A program made the translations under genes and the position numbers. From the IMG/VR virus record IMGVR_UViG_3300022888_000001, positions 1 to 50,328 of that record: 50,328 bases of DNA; one strand, given 5' to 3'. Each line of letters opens with the position of its first letter. Within the stretch, counting starts at the first letter, position 1. Source of the DNA: a virus. Of this stretch, positions 1 to 7,795 are shown one piece after another. The notes under the pieces are model-generated. The model was given only the letters and a program-made list of their open reading frames with translations. It was not told the origin of the DNA and did no database searches.

Positions 1-127
1 CTTCCGGATGTTGATGTTTTACCAGTGAGAACCGCGCTTCCCGGAAATTGCCTGATCAGCTCATCCAGTATCACATGATGATGAGCGAAAACGACAACCT
101 TTTTAGTCTCGAGCAATACTGATTTTA
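1..127. repeat. Terminal overlap, left copy
   Basis: These 127 bases are identical to 50202-50328. The helicase reading frame continues without a break from position 1 to position 50201, so the repeat is best read as the assembly overlap of a circular (or circularly permuted) molecule and not as a biological terminal repeat. An overlap of exactly 127 is typical of a k-mer assembler (inference). Confidence 0.95.
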
Positions 128-1403
128 TATGCGATATTACTTGCGGGAGTTTCGCGACTGCGGTAGCCTTACGAAGCTCTGCCATTTTAGATAGATCAGT
201 CAACCGAGCTTGATTAAGTTTCTGCACAGCGTCCTTGTATGCATCTGTATTATCAGACTTCCGAAGAGAATCAACCTTACTTACTAGAGATTTAATACGA
301 GCTTTTTTTCGATCATACTCCAATAACTCTTGAGCAACAACTCTTCTGCATTCTGGAGAGTTACAATCAAGCTCAATCACCTGTCTAAACTTACTCGGGA
401 GATCGGTCAATACTTCAGACTTCAAACGCCTGATCATAAACGAAGACCTCATTTTTTCCTGCAATTCATCAAGGTTAGATGCGCCTGTATCGACATACTG
501 ACCATAATCATTTTTATATGCTGCGCAATACCTCCGTTTAAATATCGTCTGATTGCGCCATTGTACTGAATCGAGCGATGATATCAATGTCCAGATCTCC
601 TTCACCCGGTTAGGGATTGGAGTCCCCGTCAGATAAACCAGCTTTGCATCACCCTCAATAATCCCGCCCTTATATTCAAAAGTCTTTTTCCCGAGGATTA
701 CTTTGGTCCATCCCGTTTTAGAATTCTTCAATCGATGCGCTTCGTCGCAGACTATCATCTCCCAATCGAACGCTTTTAATTGTTCTGGAAATTTCTTCAC
801 GATGTCATAATTAATGATCACGATTTCCGCTTTCGGAATCCGCTTCATTTTCGAATCTACAATAACGATGCTGTGCCTTCGCACCATCCATTTTGTAATT
901 TCATTATACCAGTTCCGCTTCAGTGATGCCGGGCAGATAATCAGCACCGGATATTTATATAGTTTATCAAACGAATCAGAGTTCATGTCCGAGCTTAATT
1001 CACCATCGCACAAATTCATATACCCGATGACCTGAATAGTCTTCCCCAATCCCATCTCATCCCCGAGGAGTACATTACCCCGGTTATTAATAAAGTCTAT
1101 CCCTGCTCGCTGAAAGGGCATGTATACAAGCCCTTTCGGTGATGGGATATCAACATCAGCATCCAGTGCGCGGGATGATACAATCTTTTTTTCCTTTTCA
1201 ATGATTGGTGTTATTCCTAATCCGGTGAGAACCTCCCGGCAGGTATCGTCGCAGGAGTCAAACAGCTTAACAGCTCTTCGAGGATCGCGAGTGAACCAGA
1301 GTTTCGAATCGCCATCCCAATAAAACCCCGCATCTTTCAAGGTATGTCGCTCACGAAAATCAGACTGAGCGACATACCTGTCGTTGTCGAAACAAATTAT
1401 CAA
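1..1403 (-). CDS. SNF2/SMARCAL1-like DEAD/H-box helicase, N-terminal part
   Basis: N-terminal 467 codons of a 573-residue SNF2-family ATPase whose remainder lies at 49883-50201 across the circular junction. The Walker A motif GDEMGLGKT is near residues 114-122 and the Walker B/DEAH box (CDEAH) follows near position 740. The first ~50 residues (GFYWD...LWFTRDP) resemble the small substrate domain found before SNF2 domains in SMARCAL1-like annealing helicases. The start is a TTG at 1403 that shares bases with the stop of the upstream gene and has an AAGGAAG site; no ATG lies near the domain start. SNF2 proteins move on DNA and in phages are usually encoded with recombination genes, as here (ERF, Gp157, SMC-like ATPase upstream). 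Partial only because of where the circle was opened. Confidence 0.9.
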   Translation of the reverse strand, partial: MIICFDNDRYVAQSDFRERHTLKDAGFYWDGDSKLWFTRDPRRAVKLFDSCDDTCREVLTGLGITPIIEKEKKIVSSRALDADVDIPSPKGLVYMPFQRAGIDFINNRGNVLLGDEMGLGKTIQVIGYMNLCDGELSSDMNSDSFDKLYKYPVLIICPASLKRNWYNEITKWMVRRHSIVIVDSKMKRIPKAEIVIINYDIVKKFPEQLKAFDWEMIVCDEAHRLKNSKTGWTKVILGKKTFEYKGGIIEGDAKLVYLTGTPIPNRVKEIWTLISSLDSVQWRNQTIFKRRYCAAYKNDYGQYVDTGASNLDELQEKMRSSFMIRRLKSEVLTDLPSKFRQVIELDCNSPECRRVVAQELLEYDRKKARIKSLVSKVDSLRKSDNTDAYKDAVQKLNQARLTDLSKMAELRKATAVAKLPQVISHIKSVLLETKKVVVFAHHHVILDELIRQFPGSAVLTGKTSTSG

Positions 1404-1963
1404 GCTACTTCCTTGCGCTCGTCCTCGATCTGAGCCTTAGATTTATGCTTGTTTGGAATCACCTCTAAATCGAGAGTCAGTTGCGCTCGCTTTCCCTCGA
1501 TGTAATCCTCGGCTCGCTTGCAAAGTCGAGCAAGGATCTTGACGCATTCGAGCGGGAGATAGTGAGTCTTATTATCACCATCAGCCTCCTCGTCGGATGG
1601 TCCGCCAGATTCTTCCGGCTTTGATTTAACACCTCGAGCAACAGGTCTCTGCGGTGTTGTAAATTCAAATGGTTCAGATGAATTTGCCATTGGCTTGATC
1701 GCTACAAAGCTAACGAAAACCATATCATCATCAAGGTTGAATCTTACATCCTTGATAGCAATATCCGAGTCCCATCCCTGTTCACTCACCTCAACCAAGT
1801 CTGCAATATATTGGTTGAGAGAGTGCATCGTTTTCCTGAACAGCGGATCAGGTGCGCCCTTTGATTCTAACGTGTAATTTACAACCGTCAAATCAGGTTG
1901 CTCAACGTAGTACTTCAGGCACACCTTTTCTCCATCGATCCGAATAAGTGTAAAGTCCCGCAC
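1400..1963 (-). CDS. Conserved hypothetical protein between ERF and helicase genes
   Basis: 187 residues, not recognised. The start is taken as GTG at 1963: it has a perfect AAGGAGG site four bases upstream and its G is the last base of the preceding TAG stop. A longer frame to 2008 would overlap the upstream gene by 46 bases without a good ribosome site. The N-terminal two thirds look beta-rich and globular, followed by an acidic Gly/Ser-rich linker and a helical Lys/Glu-rich tail. It ends on the helicase start, so it is translationally coupled to it and probably serves recombination or replication (inference from position). Confidence 0.75.
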   Translation of the reverse strand: MRDFTLIRIDGEKVCLKYYVEQPDLTVVNYTLESKGAPDPLFRKTMHSLNQYIADLVEVSEQGWDSDIAIKDVRFNLDDDMVFVSFVAIKPMANSSEPFEFTTPQRPVARGVKSKPEESGGPSDEEADGDNKTHYLPLECVKILARLCKRAEDYIEGKRAQLTLDLEVIPNKHKSKAQIEDERKEVA

Positions 1964-2223
1964 TAATCCTCCTTTTTTATGAACAGTAGCACTGTCTTTT
2001 CGTCCCATAGGTATTGAATCTCAGAAGAATCTATGGGACCAACCTCATCTAATGTTGTATCGTTACATGAGCGATGGTCCCGAACGTCTTGCAGTGTTTT
2101 TAAATTCGAGATTTCTTCTATAATTTCAAGGACATTTGGATAATGCTCATCCCGCAAATCACATTGAGATAACCTACATCCGTCACAAACAAAGTCGTTC
2201 GGGCATTCAAAGGTGTTTGACAT
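1963..2223 (-). CDS. Small Cys-containing hypothetical protein
   Basis: 86 residues, unknown. The N-terminus carries four cysteines in a C-x6-C-x2-C-x4-C arrangement (CPNDFVCDGCRLSQC), consistent with a metal-binding knuckle. The rest is acidic and helical. The ATG has a strong AAGGAGGG site. It lies between the ERF gene and the 187-residue gene and shares its TAG stop base with the next GTG start. Confidence 0.7.
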   Translation of the reverse strand: MSNTFECPNDFVCDGCRLSQCDLRDEHYPNVLEIIEEISNLKTLQDVRDHRSCNDTTLDEVGPIDSSEIQYLWDEKTVLLFIKKED

Positions 2224-2237
2224 TTAATCATCCCTCC

Positions 2238-3485
2238 TTAAATCTTTCCGAGAATCTTTTTCCGCATATCGATTATCGAATTCAGTTTTTTAGATTCAGC
2301 ATCTCCGAGTGCGAAGATGAAACCACCATACTCCTCAGATAACGATGCTATCTCCGCCTCCGATGCTGATTTGAACTTAGTCGCGATATCTGTAAACGTA
2401 GGCTGACCGGGATCAACCTTTTGGTCTGCGGTATCAGGTCCGGGAGTCTCTGCTGGATTTTCAACCGGAGTCTCGCCTGACTTGTTATTAAATCCGGCAT
2501 GTACTGTATCAACCGCTTTTTGTATAAACTTTCTTGATTGCTCTGAGTACATTTTCAGAGTCGGTTCAGATGCAAGCCATTGATCCCAAACATCAATCTC
2601 GTTCCACGTTTTAGCCTGAAGGATCAGGTCGCGCGCTCGCTGTGATAATGTTTGAACAATCTTTTTCTTATCGTCAACGATGATCGATCCGCTCAATGCA
2701 GCATCCAAGTTGCGAAGAGATTCTTCCTTAACCGTAAATGTCCCGAAGTCTGGGGATCGTAACACCTCGTTAATAAACCCCTGCACATCGAACGGTGTCC
2801 GCGCTGGTTGAGCCGGAGTCTGGTCTACCGGAGGAGCAAATGTTTTCTGCGCTGGCGGTGGAGTCTGTTGTTGCTGCGCTGGTGGTGCAGATGGTGGTTG
2901 ATTGTTGATCTGATTAACTGGACGCTGTTGTTGTTGCTTCCGCGCTGGTGGTCGCTGGTTCTGATTCTGCGGTGGTCGTTGCGTGTTGTTGCCACTCACA
3001 TTGTCTCCGGATTCCTTATCGTGTCCAACATCGAGCGCGGATGAGATAAGGAACATCATTGAAAGCCCGTACTTTTTCGCGCCAGTATATGCGATGTACG
3101 TCCCTTTATCTCCGCCATCCTGACCGTATCCATAAACAACGATTGACTCTTTCTCTTCCGGATTGTCAGCGTTAACAATCTTGACCTTGAGTCTTACCTC
3201 CTCAATAAACTCAATTTTTCCCTTTGATGTTGTTACCTGTCTCCAAGTCCCGTGCTTGACTGGAGTACAGATAATGGCGATTGAGTACTTAATAAGCAGG
3301 GGTCTCAACACACTCATTATGTCATCCTCGGTTGAGTAATAATACCCGCTAAACTTATTGTGACCGCTTTGAGGTGCGGTTTCAATCTCCGCCTGTATCC
3401 GGTTGAGCTTCTGGTAGAGATTTAATCCCGCGACAGGAGTAATGTCGACAGGATCGTTTTTCTCTTCAATTTTCTTTTTTCCCAT
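2238..3485 (-). CDS. erf: ERF-family single-strand annealing recombinase
   Basis: 415 residues. Residues ~20-160 match the ERF family of phage ssDNA-annealing proteins: a KLNRIQAEI segment, an NKFSGYYYSTEDDI motif, then a Tyr/Gly-rich stretch and AYTGAKKYGLSMMFL, the usual end of the ERF core. A long Gln/Pro-rich linker (~165-230) joins this to a helical C-terminal region not usual in short ERF proteins, which may bind a partner. ERF proteins promote annealing for circularisation and recombination of phage DNA. It overlaps the Gp157 stop and sits with Gp157, an SMC-like ATPase and a SNF2 helicase, a typical recombination module. Confidence 0.9.
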   Translation of the reverse strand: MGKKKIEEKNDPVDITPVAGLNLYQKLNRIQAEIETAPQSGHNKFSGYYYSTEDDIMSVLRPLLIKYSIAIICTPVKHGTWRQVTTSKGKIEFIEEVRLKVKIVNADNPEEKESIVVYGYGQDGGDKGTYIAYTGAKKYGLSMMFLISSALDVGHDKESGDNVSGNNTQRPPQNQNQRPPARKQQQQRPVNQINNQPPSAPPAQQQQTPPPAQKTFAPPVDQTPAQPARTPFDVQGFINEVLRSPDFGTFTVKEESLRNLDAALSGSIIVDDKKKIVQTLSQRARDLILQAKTWNEIDVWDQWLASEPTLKMYSEQSRKFIQKAVDTVHAGFNNKSGETPVENPAETPGPDTADQKVDPGQPTFTDIATKFKSASEAEIASLSEEYGGFIFALGDAESKKLNSIIDMRKKILGKI

Positions 3486-4108
3486 TATCTAATCCTTAGA
3501 TGTTTGCCTTTCGTGACCCAAATATAATCAATTGGAATCCCGGCTTCCTCTAAGTCGTTGCCGAGAATATTGAACTCGCTTACTTCCTTCGTGCAGTCTT
3601 CACCGCTCTCTTTCATCTGCGCGATCTTCGTGTTGAGATCTTGATGTCTGAATACTGATTCGAGATGCTCGATAACCAGCGCGACGAGATATTTTTTATC
3701 AAGTTCGACCTTCTCGAGCTTCATCGCTTCCGGGATATCAAGATCAGTTCCCATCCATTCAACACTCGGCTGAGAATTGTTCACAACCGATACGACGGCG
3801 GTTGGTGTCTCAACTTTGGTTTTCTTGACCAGCTCGAGGTAATAAAGCAACCTCGCTTTTAATGAATCAACTAATGAGACTCGCGTTTTTTTCAGAGCTG
3901 ATATCCGCTTAACTTCACCACCAGCCTCCTTTGCTCGCGCGTCGTTATGATTGATAACATAAACGTAATTCTCGACCTTTTTCTCGAGCTTCTCCTCGGA
4001 GGCATCAAGTCTTTCGATCAACTCCTCGGTAAGCTCGCCTCCATTGTCAAGCAAGACAGCCTCGATGGACTTCATTTCATCAGTGATATCAAACAACCGA
4101 TCTTTCAT
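3485..4108 (-). CDS. Siphovirus Gp157-like protein
   Basis: 207 residues, related to the siphovirus Gp157 family: an N-terminal region with the spaced acidic motif GELTEELIERLD, a long helical middle part, then a KKTKVETPTAVVSVVNNSQPSVEW strand region and a predicted C-terminal helix pair. Family members commonly neighbour ERF or other recombinase genes, as here; the biochemical role is not settled. It has an AAGGGGTCGAT leader and overlaps the ERF start. The C-terminal ~60 residues diverge from the family as I remember it. Confidence 0.75.
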   Translation of the reverse strand: MKDRLFDITDEMKSIEAVLLDNGGELTEELIERLDASEEKLEKKVENYVYVINHNDARAKEAGGEVKRISALKKTRVSLVDSLKARLLYYLELVKKTKVETPTAVVSVVNNSQPSVEWMGTDLDIPEAMKLEKVELDKKYLVALVIEHLESVFRHQDLNTKIAQMKESGEDCTKEVSEFNILGNDLEEAGIPIDYIWVTKGKHLRIR

Positions 4109-4117
4109 ATCGACCCC

Positions 4118-5494
4118 TTAATCCTTAAATTTCAGTTCTGAAGATTCAACCCGGTTGTCTGCTTTGACCGCTCCTGCTTCAATCACGATCCCGACCTTGC
4201 CAGTCTCGTCAACCCGCTCGACAATACATTGAATATTATTTTCTTTACAGAAAGCATCAATTCCGGCCATAGTCTCAGAGTCAAGTGATTCTCCCCGCTC
4301 GATGAAAATCGTTTTAATCTGCGGGTCCTGTTTAACCACAAGCTCGAGTCCGATCAAGACACTTTCCGATTCTGCTATACTTTGAAGCCTGATTCGTTTG
4401 TATAGCAATCCATCACCATCAGGATCAAGCGTGAGTCCCTTAACCGGGGAGTTCTCATCAGTGAGTAATCTCGCTTTGTCATCGTTGAGCTTCCGGATCT
4501 TCGCTGTATGCTCTTTTGAATTTTTATCAACAGATTCAACCTCAGCGACGAGCTTGAGGTATTCAATTTTCTGCCTGATCGGTTCGTTCAGTGCGTTGAT
4601 GTTTTTTAGCTCTTCGCGGATCGGATCGATCGGAATGTCATCGGCAAGCCCATTCGCTTCAGCGGAGATCATCTCGTAATATTCTGAGGCATCCTCAGCG
4701 TACCCTTTTACCTGAATCAGACTATCTCTTGCTTCTTTCAGCGCGATTTCGAGATTCGATACCTTTGCCTCATCGGAAGTAACATCCTCGCCAAGCTCGA
4801 TCATCTTATCATATGCGGATGATTTCTCATCCCGGATGCGCTTGTTGCTTTCGTTTTTCTTTTCAGCCTGTTGCATCCGATCAAAAATACTGTCGGCTGA
4901 TTTCAGCTCGGGGTCCGTTTCTTCATCAGGTGTTGGGAGCTTAGCTACCCGAGCATTGAGTGACCGCAGATCTGCATTGATGAGCTTTCGCTGTTCATCG
5001 ATTTGCGATTGCTTCTGCTCGATCTCAAATAGCTCGTCGCGCTTCCCGATCGCTTGAAGGAGGAGTTCGACCTGCTTCCGTCTGCCCTCGGCAGTTTTGG
5101 AATTTTCCTGAGAGAAAGTCCTCAAATCAAATGATGATGGTCCGATGAGCTTTTTAAGGAGGGCTTGTGGAGATGAATACTTTGCTTTGTTGGCATTCGT
5201 GATGGTGAGCGTTTGCTTACCGTCCTTCGGGCAGGAGATCACAATCTCCGTTTTATCGTCCAGCGTGACGCTGAGCTTCGCTTTGTCCATGCCCTTATAA
5301 ACTGGATCATCAGGCTTGATCTTCCCGCCCGAGAGCAAGTATACCATCGACTTCACGACCGATGATTTTCCTTGCTTGTTTTTGCCAGTTATTTGAACAA
5401 TCCCACTCTCCGGGGAGAACCCAAGCTCGATAGCTTCGAGCCTTAAAAATCCTTCCACCTTGAGAGCAATTACATGTGTGCCTTCGATTGGCAT
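4118..5494 (-). CDS. SMC/RecF-like AAA ATPase
   Basis: 458 residues. It begins with a RecF/Rad50-like N-terminus and Walker A GKNKQGKS at residues 37-44, followed by long Lys/Glu-rich coiled-coil stretches (~150-330). A late IFIERGESLDSETM segment could be the D-loop/Walker B region, as in SbcC-like ATPases of phage recombination operons. It is the first gene of this transcription unit: a promoter at 5637-5665 and a structured leader at 5518-5631 lie directly upstream, and the ATG follows AAAGGGGTC. A role in end processing or recombination with ERF is inferred from the neighbourhood. Confidence 0.85.
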   Translation of the reverse strand: MPIEGTHVIALKVEGFLRLEAIELGFSPESGIVQITGKNKQGKSSVVKSMVYLLSGGKIKPDDPVYKGMDKAKLSVTLDDKTEIVISCPKDGKQTLTITNANKAKYSSPQALLKKLIGPSSFDLRTFSQENSKTAEGRRKQVELLLQAIGKRDELFEIEQKQSQIDEQRKLINADLRSLNARVAKLPTPDEETDPELKSADSIFDRMQQAEKKNESNKRIRDEKSSAYDKMIELGEDVTSDEAKVSNLEIALKEARDSLIQVKGYAEDASEYYEMISAEANGLADDIPIDPIREELKNINALNEPIRQKIEYLKLVAEVESVDKNSKEHTAKIRKLNDDKARLLTDENSPVKGLTLDPDGDGLLYKRIRLQSIAESESVLIGLELVVKQDPQIKTIFIERGESLDSETMAGIDAFCKENNIQCIVERVDETGKVGIVIEAGAVKADNRVESSELKFKD

Positions 5495-5517
5495 ACTTAG
5501 ACCCCTTTAAAATCAGA

Positions 5518-5631
5518 CAAGCGCAACATCTCTTTAGGTTGGGGTCGATAACCAGTGAGGAAATTGCGCTTGACTTTGAAAACTTGGAGTTACCTCACAT
5601 GACGTATGTAAGGCGTATACTGGTTATCGAC
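5518..5631 (-). promoter_or_regulatory. Structured 5' leader with interleaved inverted repeats (copy 2 of 3)
   Basis: Two perfect inverted repeats are interleaved: 13 bp (5619-5631 with 5544-5556, GTCGATAACCAGT on the minus strand) and 9 bp (5564-5572 with 5518-5526). On the minus-strand transcript the order is arm B, arm A, arm B', arm A', the order of an H-type pseudoknot or of two mutually exclusive hairpins. The first arm starts 6 bases after the -10 box of the promoter at 5637-5665, at the predicted first transcribed base. The GGGGTC ribosome-site motif of the SMC-like gene follows. Confidence 0.65.
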
Positions 5632-5636
5632 ACTTA

Positions 5637-5665
5637 AAAATACAATCTTTTAATGTGCTATGCAA
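5637..5665 (-). promoter_or_regulatory. sigma70-like promoter for the recombination operon
   Basis: -35 TTGCAT (5660-5665), 17-bp spacer, -10 TATTTT (5637-5642), read on the minus strand. The boxes are weak on their own, but spacing and position match the stronger promoters at 49601-49629 and 35648-35676, which also lead straight into interleaved-repeat leaders. Confidence 0.5.
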
Positions 5666-5695
5666 TAGATAATTCTTCACTTGCCACGATATTTG

Positions 5696-5730
5696 AAAAA
5701 AAGTTGCCCCGGGCGGGTCAAGTCCGGGGC
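5696..5730 (-). terminator. Rho-independent terminator after the tRNA
   Basis: On the minus strand a GCCCCGG/CCGGGGC stem (5724-5730 with 5706-5712) is followed by AA, C and seven T residues (5696-5702). It ends the short transcript that starts at the tRNA promoter. Confidence 0.8.
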
Positions 5731-5788
5731 ATGGTCCGGATCGTCACTCCGAACCGGGAGGTGCCATCTCTGGCAAGGAGAATCTTTG
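5731..5788 (-). ncRNA. Possible structured 3' trailer RNA of the tRNA transcript
   Basis: Between the tRNA 3' end and the terminator lie about 58 bases with two further small hairpins on the minus strand: TGCCA-GAGA-TGGCA (5762-5775) and CTCC/GGAG (5747-5760). No open frame is apparent. Together with the terminator this would be a ~90-nt RNA released when the tRNA is processed. Its function is unknown and it may be only a trailer. Confidence 0.35.
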
Positions 5789-5860
5789 TTGCGGAGGCTG
5801 GATTCGAACCAGCGACCTCGAGGTTATGAGCCTCGTGAGCTACCTCTGCTCTACCCCGCA
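5789..5860 (-). tRNA. tRNA-Met (CAT), initiator-like
   Basis: A 72-nt cloverleaf: acceptor TGCGGGG/CTCCGCA (one G-U), D stem GAGC/GCTC, anticodon stem CGAGG/CCTCG with loop CTCATAA, T arm GCTGG-TTCGAAT-CCAGC, discriminator A, no encoded CCA. It resembles bacterial initiator tRNA: a purine-pyrimidine A11-U24 pair in the D stem (elongators have the reverse) and A72 in a weak U1-A72 pair. It departs from the initiator type in having A29-U41, so only two of the three usual G-C pairs next to the anticodon. A CAT anticodon could also mean elongator Met or lysidine-modified Ile2; the D-stem pair favours initiator-like. It has its own promoter and terminator. Confidence 0.9.
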
Positions 5861-5865
5861 AATCA

Positions 5866-5894
5866 AATATAGCAATTATTCATTCAATTGTCAA
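5866..5894 (-). promoter_or_regulatory. Near-consensus sigma70 promoter driving the tRNA
   Basis: TTGACA (5889-5894), exactly 17 bp, TATATT (5866-5871) on the minus strand. Only five bases separate the -10 box from tRNA nucleotide 1, so transcription should start at or within a base of the mature 5' end. Confidence 0.85.
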
Positions 5895-5960
5895 TGCACC
5901 AGATCGTCGTTTTAAGGCATATCTACGCAACGAACGGCTCGGGATGAGAAACAATACGCT

Positions 5961-6446
5961 TCAGGACGTTTTATTCGCAATCAGGTTGTGTACGTCGCAA
6001 GCCTGACGGAACATTTCACGAAGGATGTCAGCGTCAATGTCCGGACACGTTTTATGTTCATCAATTTCGTAGTGGCCCATAACTTTTGTGTCCGGGGTAA
6101 TTATCCCTTTCTGAAGCAAACTGAACATGAGATTCTTTGCTGATATCAATTGCCTTCCAGTTACCATCCCTTTCCCTACAAAGCAAATTCCGATCGAGTT
6201 CCAATTATAACCAGCAACGTGCGCCCCGGGCGTGTTAAATGGTCGACCGGATTCGATTCTTCCATCATCAAGAATCACTGGCCTTTTATTAACAAATGAA
6301 TCCTGATCCTTATAGGGATTCAGAATCACCCAGTGATAGCCGATATCATCCCATCCGTTTCCATCGATATGCCAGCGACGAATCTCATCAGCATCACCAC
6401 AATCGGAAACGGAGATATGAAAAATGAGGTAATCGATACGCCTCAC
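5961..6446 (-). CDS. Endolysin: N-acetylmuramoyl-L-alanine amidase (type 2)
   Basis: 161 residues, a stand-alone Amidase_2/T7-lysozyme-like domain. Predicted zinc ligands are H10, H125 and C134; Y37 (GYHW) and K132 (HKTC) match the catalytic Tyr and Lys of T7 lysozyme, and K-x-C spacing is the same. RPFNTPGAHVAGYNWNSIGICFVG is close to the family's central motif (shown here as positions ~68-91). It would cleave the amide between muramic acid and the stem peptide. There is no signal peptide, so release needs a holin. It is the last protein gene of the late operon, four bases after the preceding gene, which fits a lysis cassette. Confidence 0.93.
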   Translation of the reverse strand: MRRIDYLIFHISVSDCGDADEIRRWHIDGNGWDDIGYHWVILNPYKDQDSFVNKRPVILDDGRIESGRPFNTPGAHVAGYNWNSIGICFVGKGMVTGRQLISAKNLMFSLLQKGIITPDTKVMGHYEIDEHKTCPDIDADILREMFRQACDVHNLIANKTS

Positions 6447-6449
6447 TAT

Positions 6450-6803
6450 TCACTTTTTCCAAATAGTTTTATTAAACACTAATACTGCTGCTGTGATGAT
6501 TGCATCAACAAGCAATTCAAGAACTTTCCCGTCAAATGGTTCAAGGAAAAATGGTAACGAAATCATATCATCGATATGCTGAATCAGTTTATACTCCTTG
6601 TCGAAGTAACTGAATGCCTCTTTTACGAGCGCATGCTTTGCTTCGCCATTTCCGGGATCAATAATAATTGATTCTGCGGATTCAACAAGTGATGAAATGA
6701 GATCCGTAACCTCATTAAGACTAAATTCACCTGTAAACAAATTCTCCCAATAATTCCTTACTTCATCCACTGACTCAATTATTCTGTCTAGGTACGTAGA
6801 CAT
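6450..6803 (-). CDS. Hypothetical protein next to the endolysin
   Basis: 117 residues, mostly helical and acidic in the first 85 residues, then one hydrophobic segment (VLELLVDAIITAAVLVF, ~93-109) close to a short basic C-terminus. A membrane-associated lysis accessory is possible because it sits between the holin-like genes and the amidase, but I do not recognise a family. Confidence 0.6.
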   Translation of the reverse strand: MSTYLDRIIESVDEVRNYWENLFTGEFSLNEVTDLISSLVESAESIIIDPGNGEAKHALVKEAFSYFDKEYKLIQHIDDMISLPFFLEPFDGKVLELLVDAIITAAVLVFNKTIWKK

Positions 6804-6839
6804 TTGACTTAACCTCCGTTTTTTAATGTTGCGTTTGGT

Positions 6840-7034
6840 CTATTGTAAATAGGACCAGTAAATTGGGCTTGAAAACTCCACCCACTCACCCTCAGACAGC
6901 CACCACCACCCGCCTGATTCGTATTTATAAACTCCACTCATTACCTTAAAAGAGTGACCAGCACAATTTACTGGTATCCCTTCGTTTGGTAGCGGGGCCT
7001 TTGAGGGAATTAAACAGTTCCATGTGTTTCTCAT
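6840..7034 (-). CDS. Small hypothetical protein
   Basis: 64 residues, rich in Trp and Tyr at the C-terminus (GGWWWLSEGEW). The pattern resembles the short beta-hairpin, Trp-rich 'collar-like' proteins that phages place near tail and lysis genes, but no family is assigned. The ATG overlaps the upstream stop (ATGA). Confidence 0.6.
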   Translation of the reverse strand: MRNTWNCLIPSKAPLPNEGIPVNCAGHSFKVMSGVYKYESGGWWWLSEGEWVEFSSPIYWSYLQ

Positions 7035-7435
7035 TTCTTAAGCCTGTATTTTTTTTCTTCGGCAGTACTTTTGAAACGTAGATCCTTCAACCCTTTGACT
7101 ATTGAATCATAGAGACGATCAGGATTGATATTGAGCTTTGCAGCAATAATTGATATTGAGATATCCACCATCGTTGTCCGGAATGCGTTTTTAATTGACT
7201 CCTCGCTTTTACCAGAAATAACAGGGATATCAAATGCTCCGAGTAGTTTATTCATCCGGGACATAAATCGATATGCCACTCTACGGAGTTTTTTTCTATT
7301 CAAGAACTTCGCGATCGCAAATAAAATCACAACAGATAACAAGCCTCCACCACCGACTGCCAACGGATCATTAATGGCTAGATCCCCGACAACAGGTATA
7401 CCCAAAACCAGCTCTTTGATTAAGGATAAATCCAT
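7031..7435 (-). CDS. Membrane protein, candidate holin
   Basis: 134 residues with one clear transmembrane segment (~30-45, LLSVVILFAIAKFL after a GGGG turn) and a basic stretch after it (NRKKLRR), then a soluble helical domain and a Lys-rich C-terminus. Position in the lysis region, between a TM/coiled-coil protein and the endolysin, suggests a holin or holin-like function (inference). Confidence 0.55.
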   Translation of the reverse strand: MDLSLIKELVLGIPVVGDLAINDPLAVGGGGLLSVVILFAIAKFLNRKKLRRVAYRFMSRMNKLLGAFDIPVISGKSEESIKNAFRTTMVDISISIIAAKLNINPDRLYDSIVKGLKDLRFKSTAEEKKYRLKK

Positions 7436-7438
7436 AGG

Positions 7439-7795
7439 TCACTCCTTTTTAGTTCGCTCGTCTATTCGCTCCATCATACCCATCATTTTATTCAATGATT
7501 TTTGAAACTCATTGAATTGATCGTGCTGCTTGTTCTGTGCATCCTTGATCTCGGTGATGTCAGATTCAATGTTTTTAATCTTGACATTTACTGGATCGAG
7601 ATGGAGTGCAACAGACTTCGTTACGCCATCTCGATCAACCGCATCTTTATATGTAGAGGTAACAAACTCCTTACTGGCCTTCTTTGCCTCAAGAGTCTTG
7701 AGTGAATCATTAGTTTGCGACCACAACACCCCAATTAGGAGAAGAAGTATGCCCGTCAATCCACCAAGCATCGACCACATTTGCTTATTGCTCAT
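7439..7795 (-). CDS. N-terminal membrane anchor plus coiled coil; i-spanin-like topology
   Basis: 118 residues. A transmembrane segment at ~8-25 (MLGGLTGILLLLIGVLW) is followed by a periplasmic-side helical region with heptad-like spacing up to the C-terminus. This N-in, single-TM, coiled-coil architecture is that of Rz-like inner-membrane spanins. No separate o-spanin lipoprotein is adjacent, so the assignment is tentative; a holin-associated protein is the alternative. Confidence 0.5.
   Translation of the reverse strand: MSNKQMWSMLGGLTGILLLLIGVLWSQTNDSLKTLEAKKASKEFVTSTYKDAVDRDGVTKSVALHLDPVNVKIKNIESDITEIKDAQNKQHDQFNEFQKSLNKMMGMMERIDERTKKE

Noticed and set aside
1-127. Biological terminal direct repeat
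   Set aside because: A repeat of exactly 127 bases inside a gene, with a continuous frame across the junction, fits an assembly overlap better.
5681-5872. Plus-strand open frame with a LDSNQRP...GYEP stretch
   Set aside because: It is the reverse complement of the tRNA, a common false gene.
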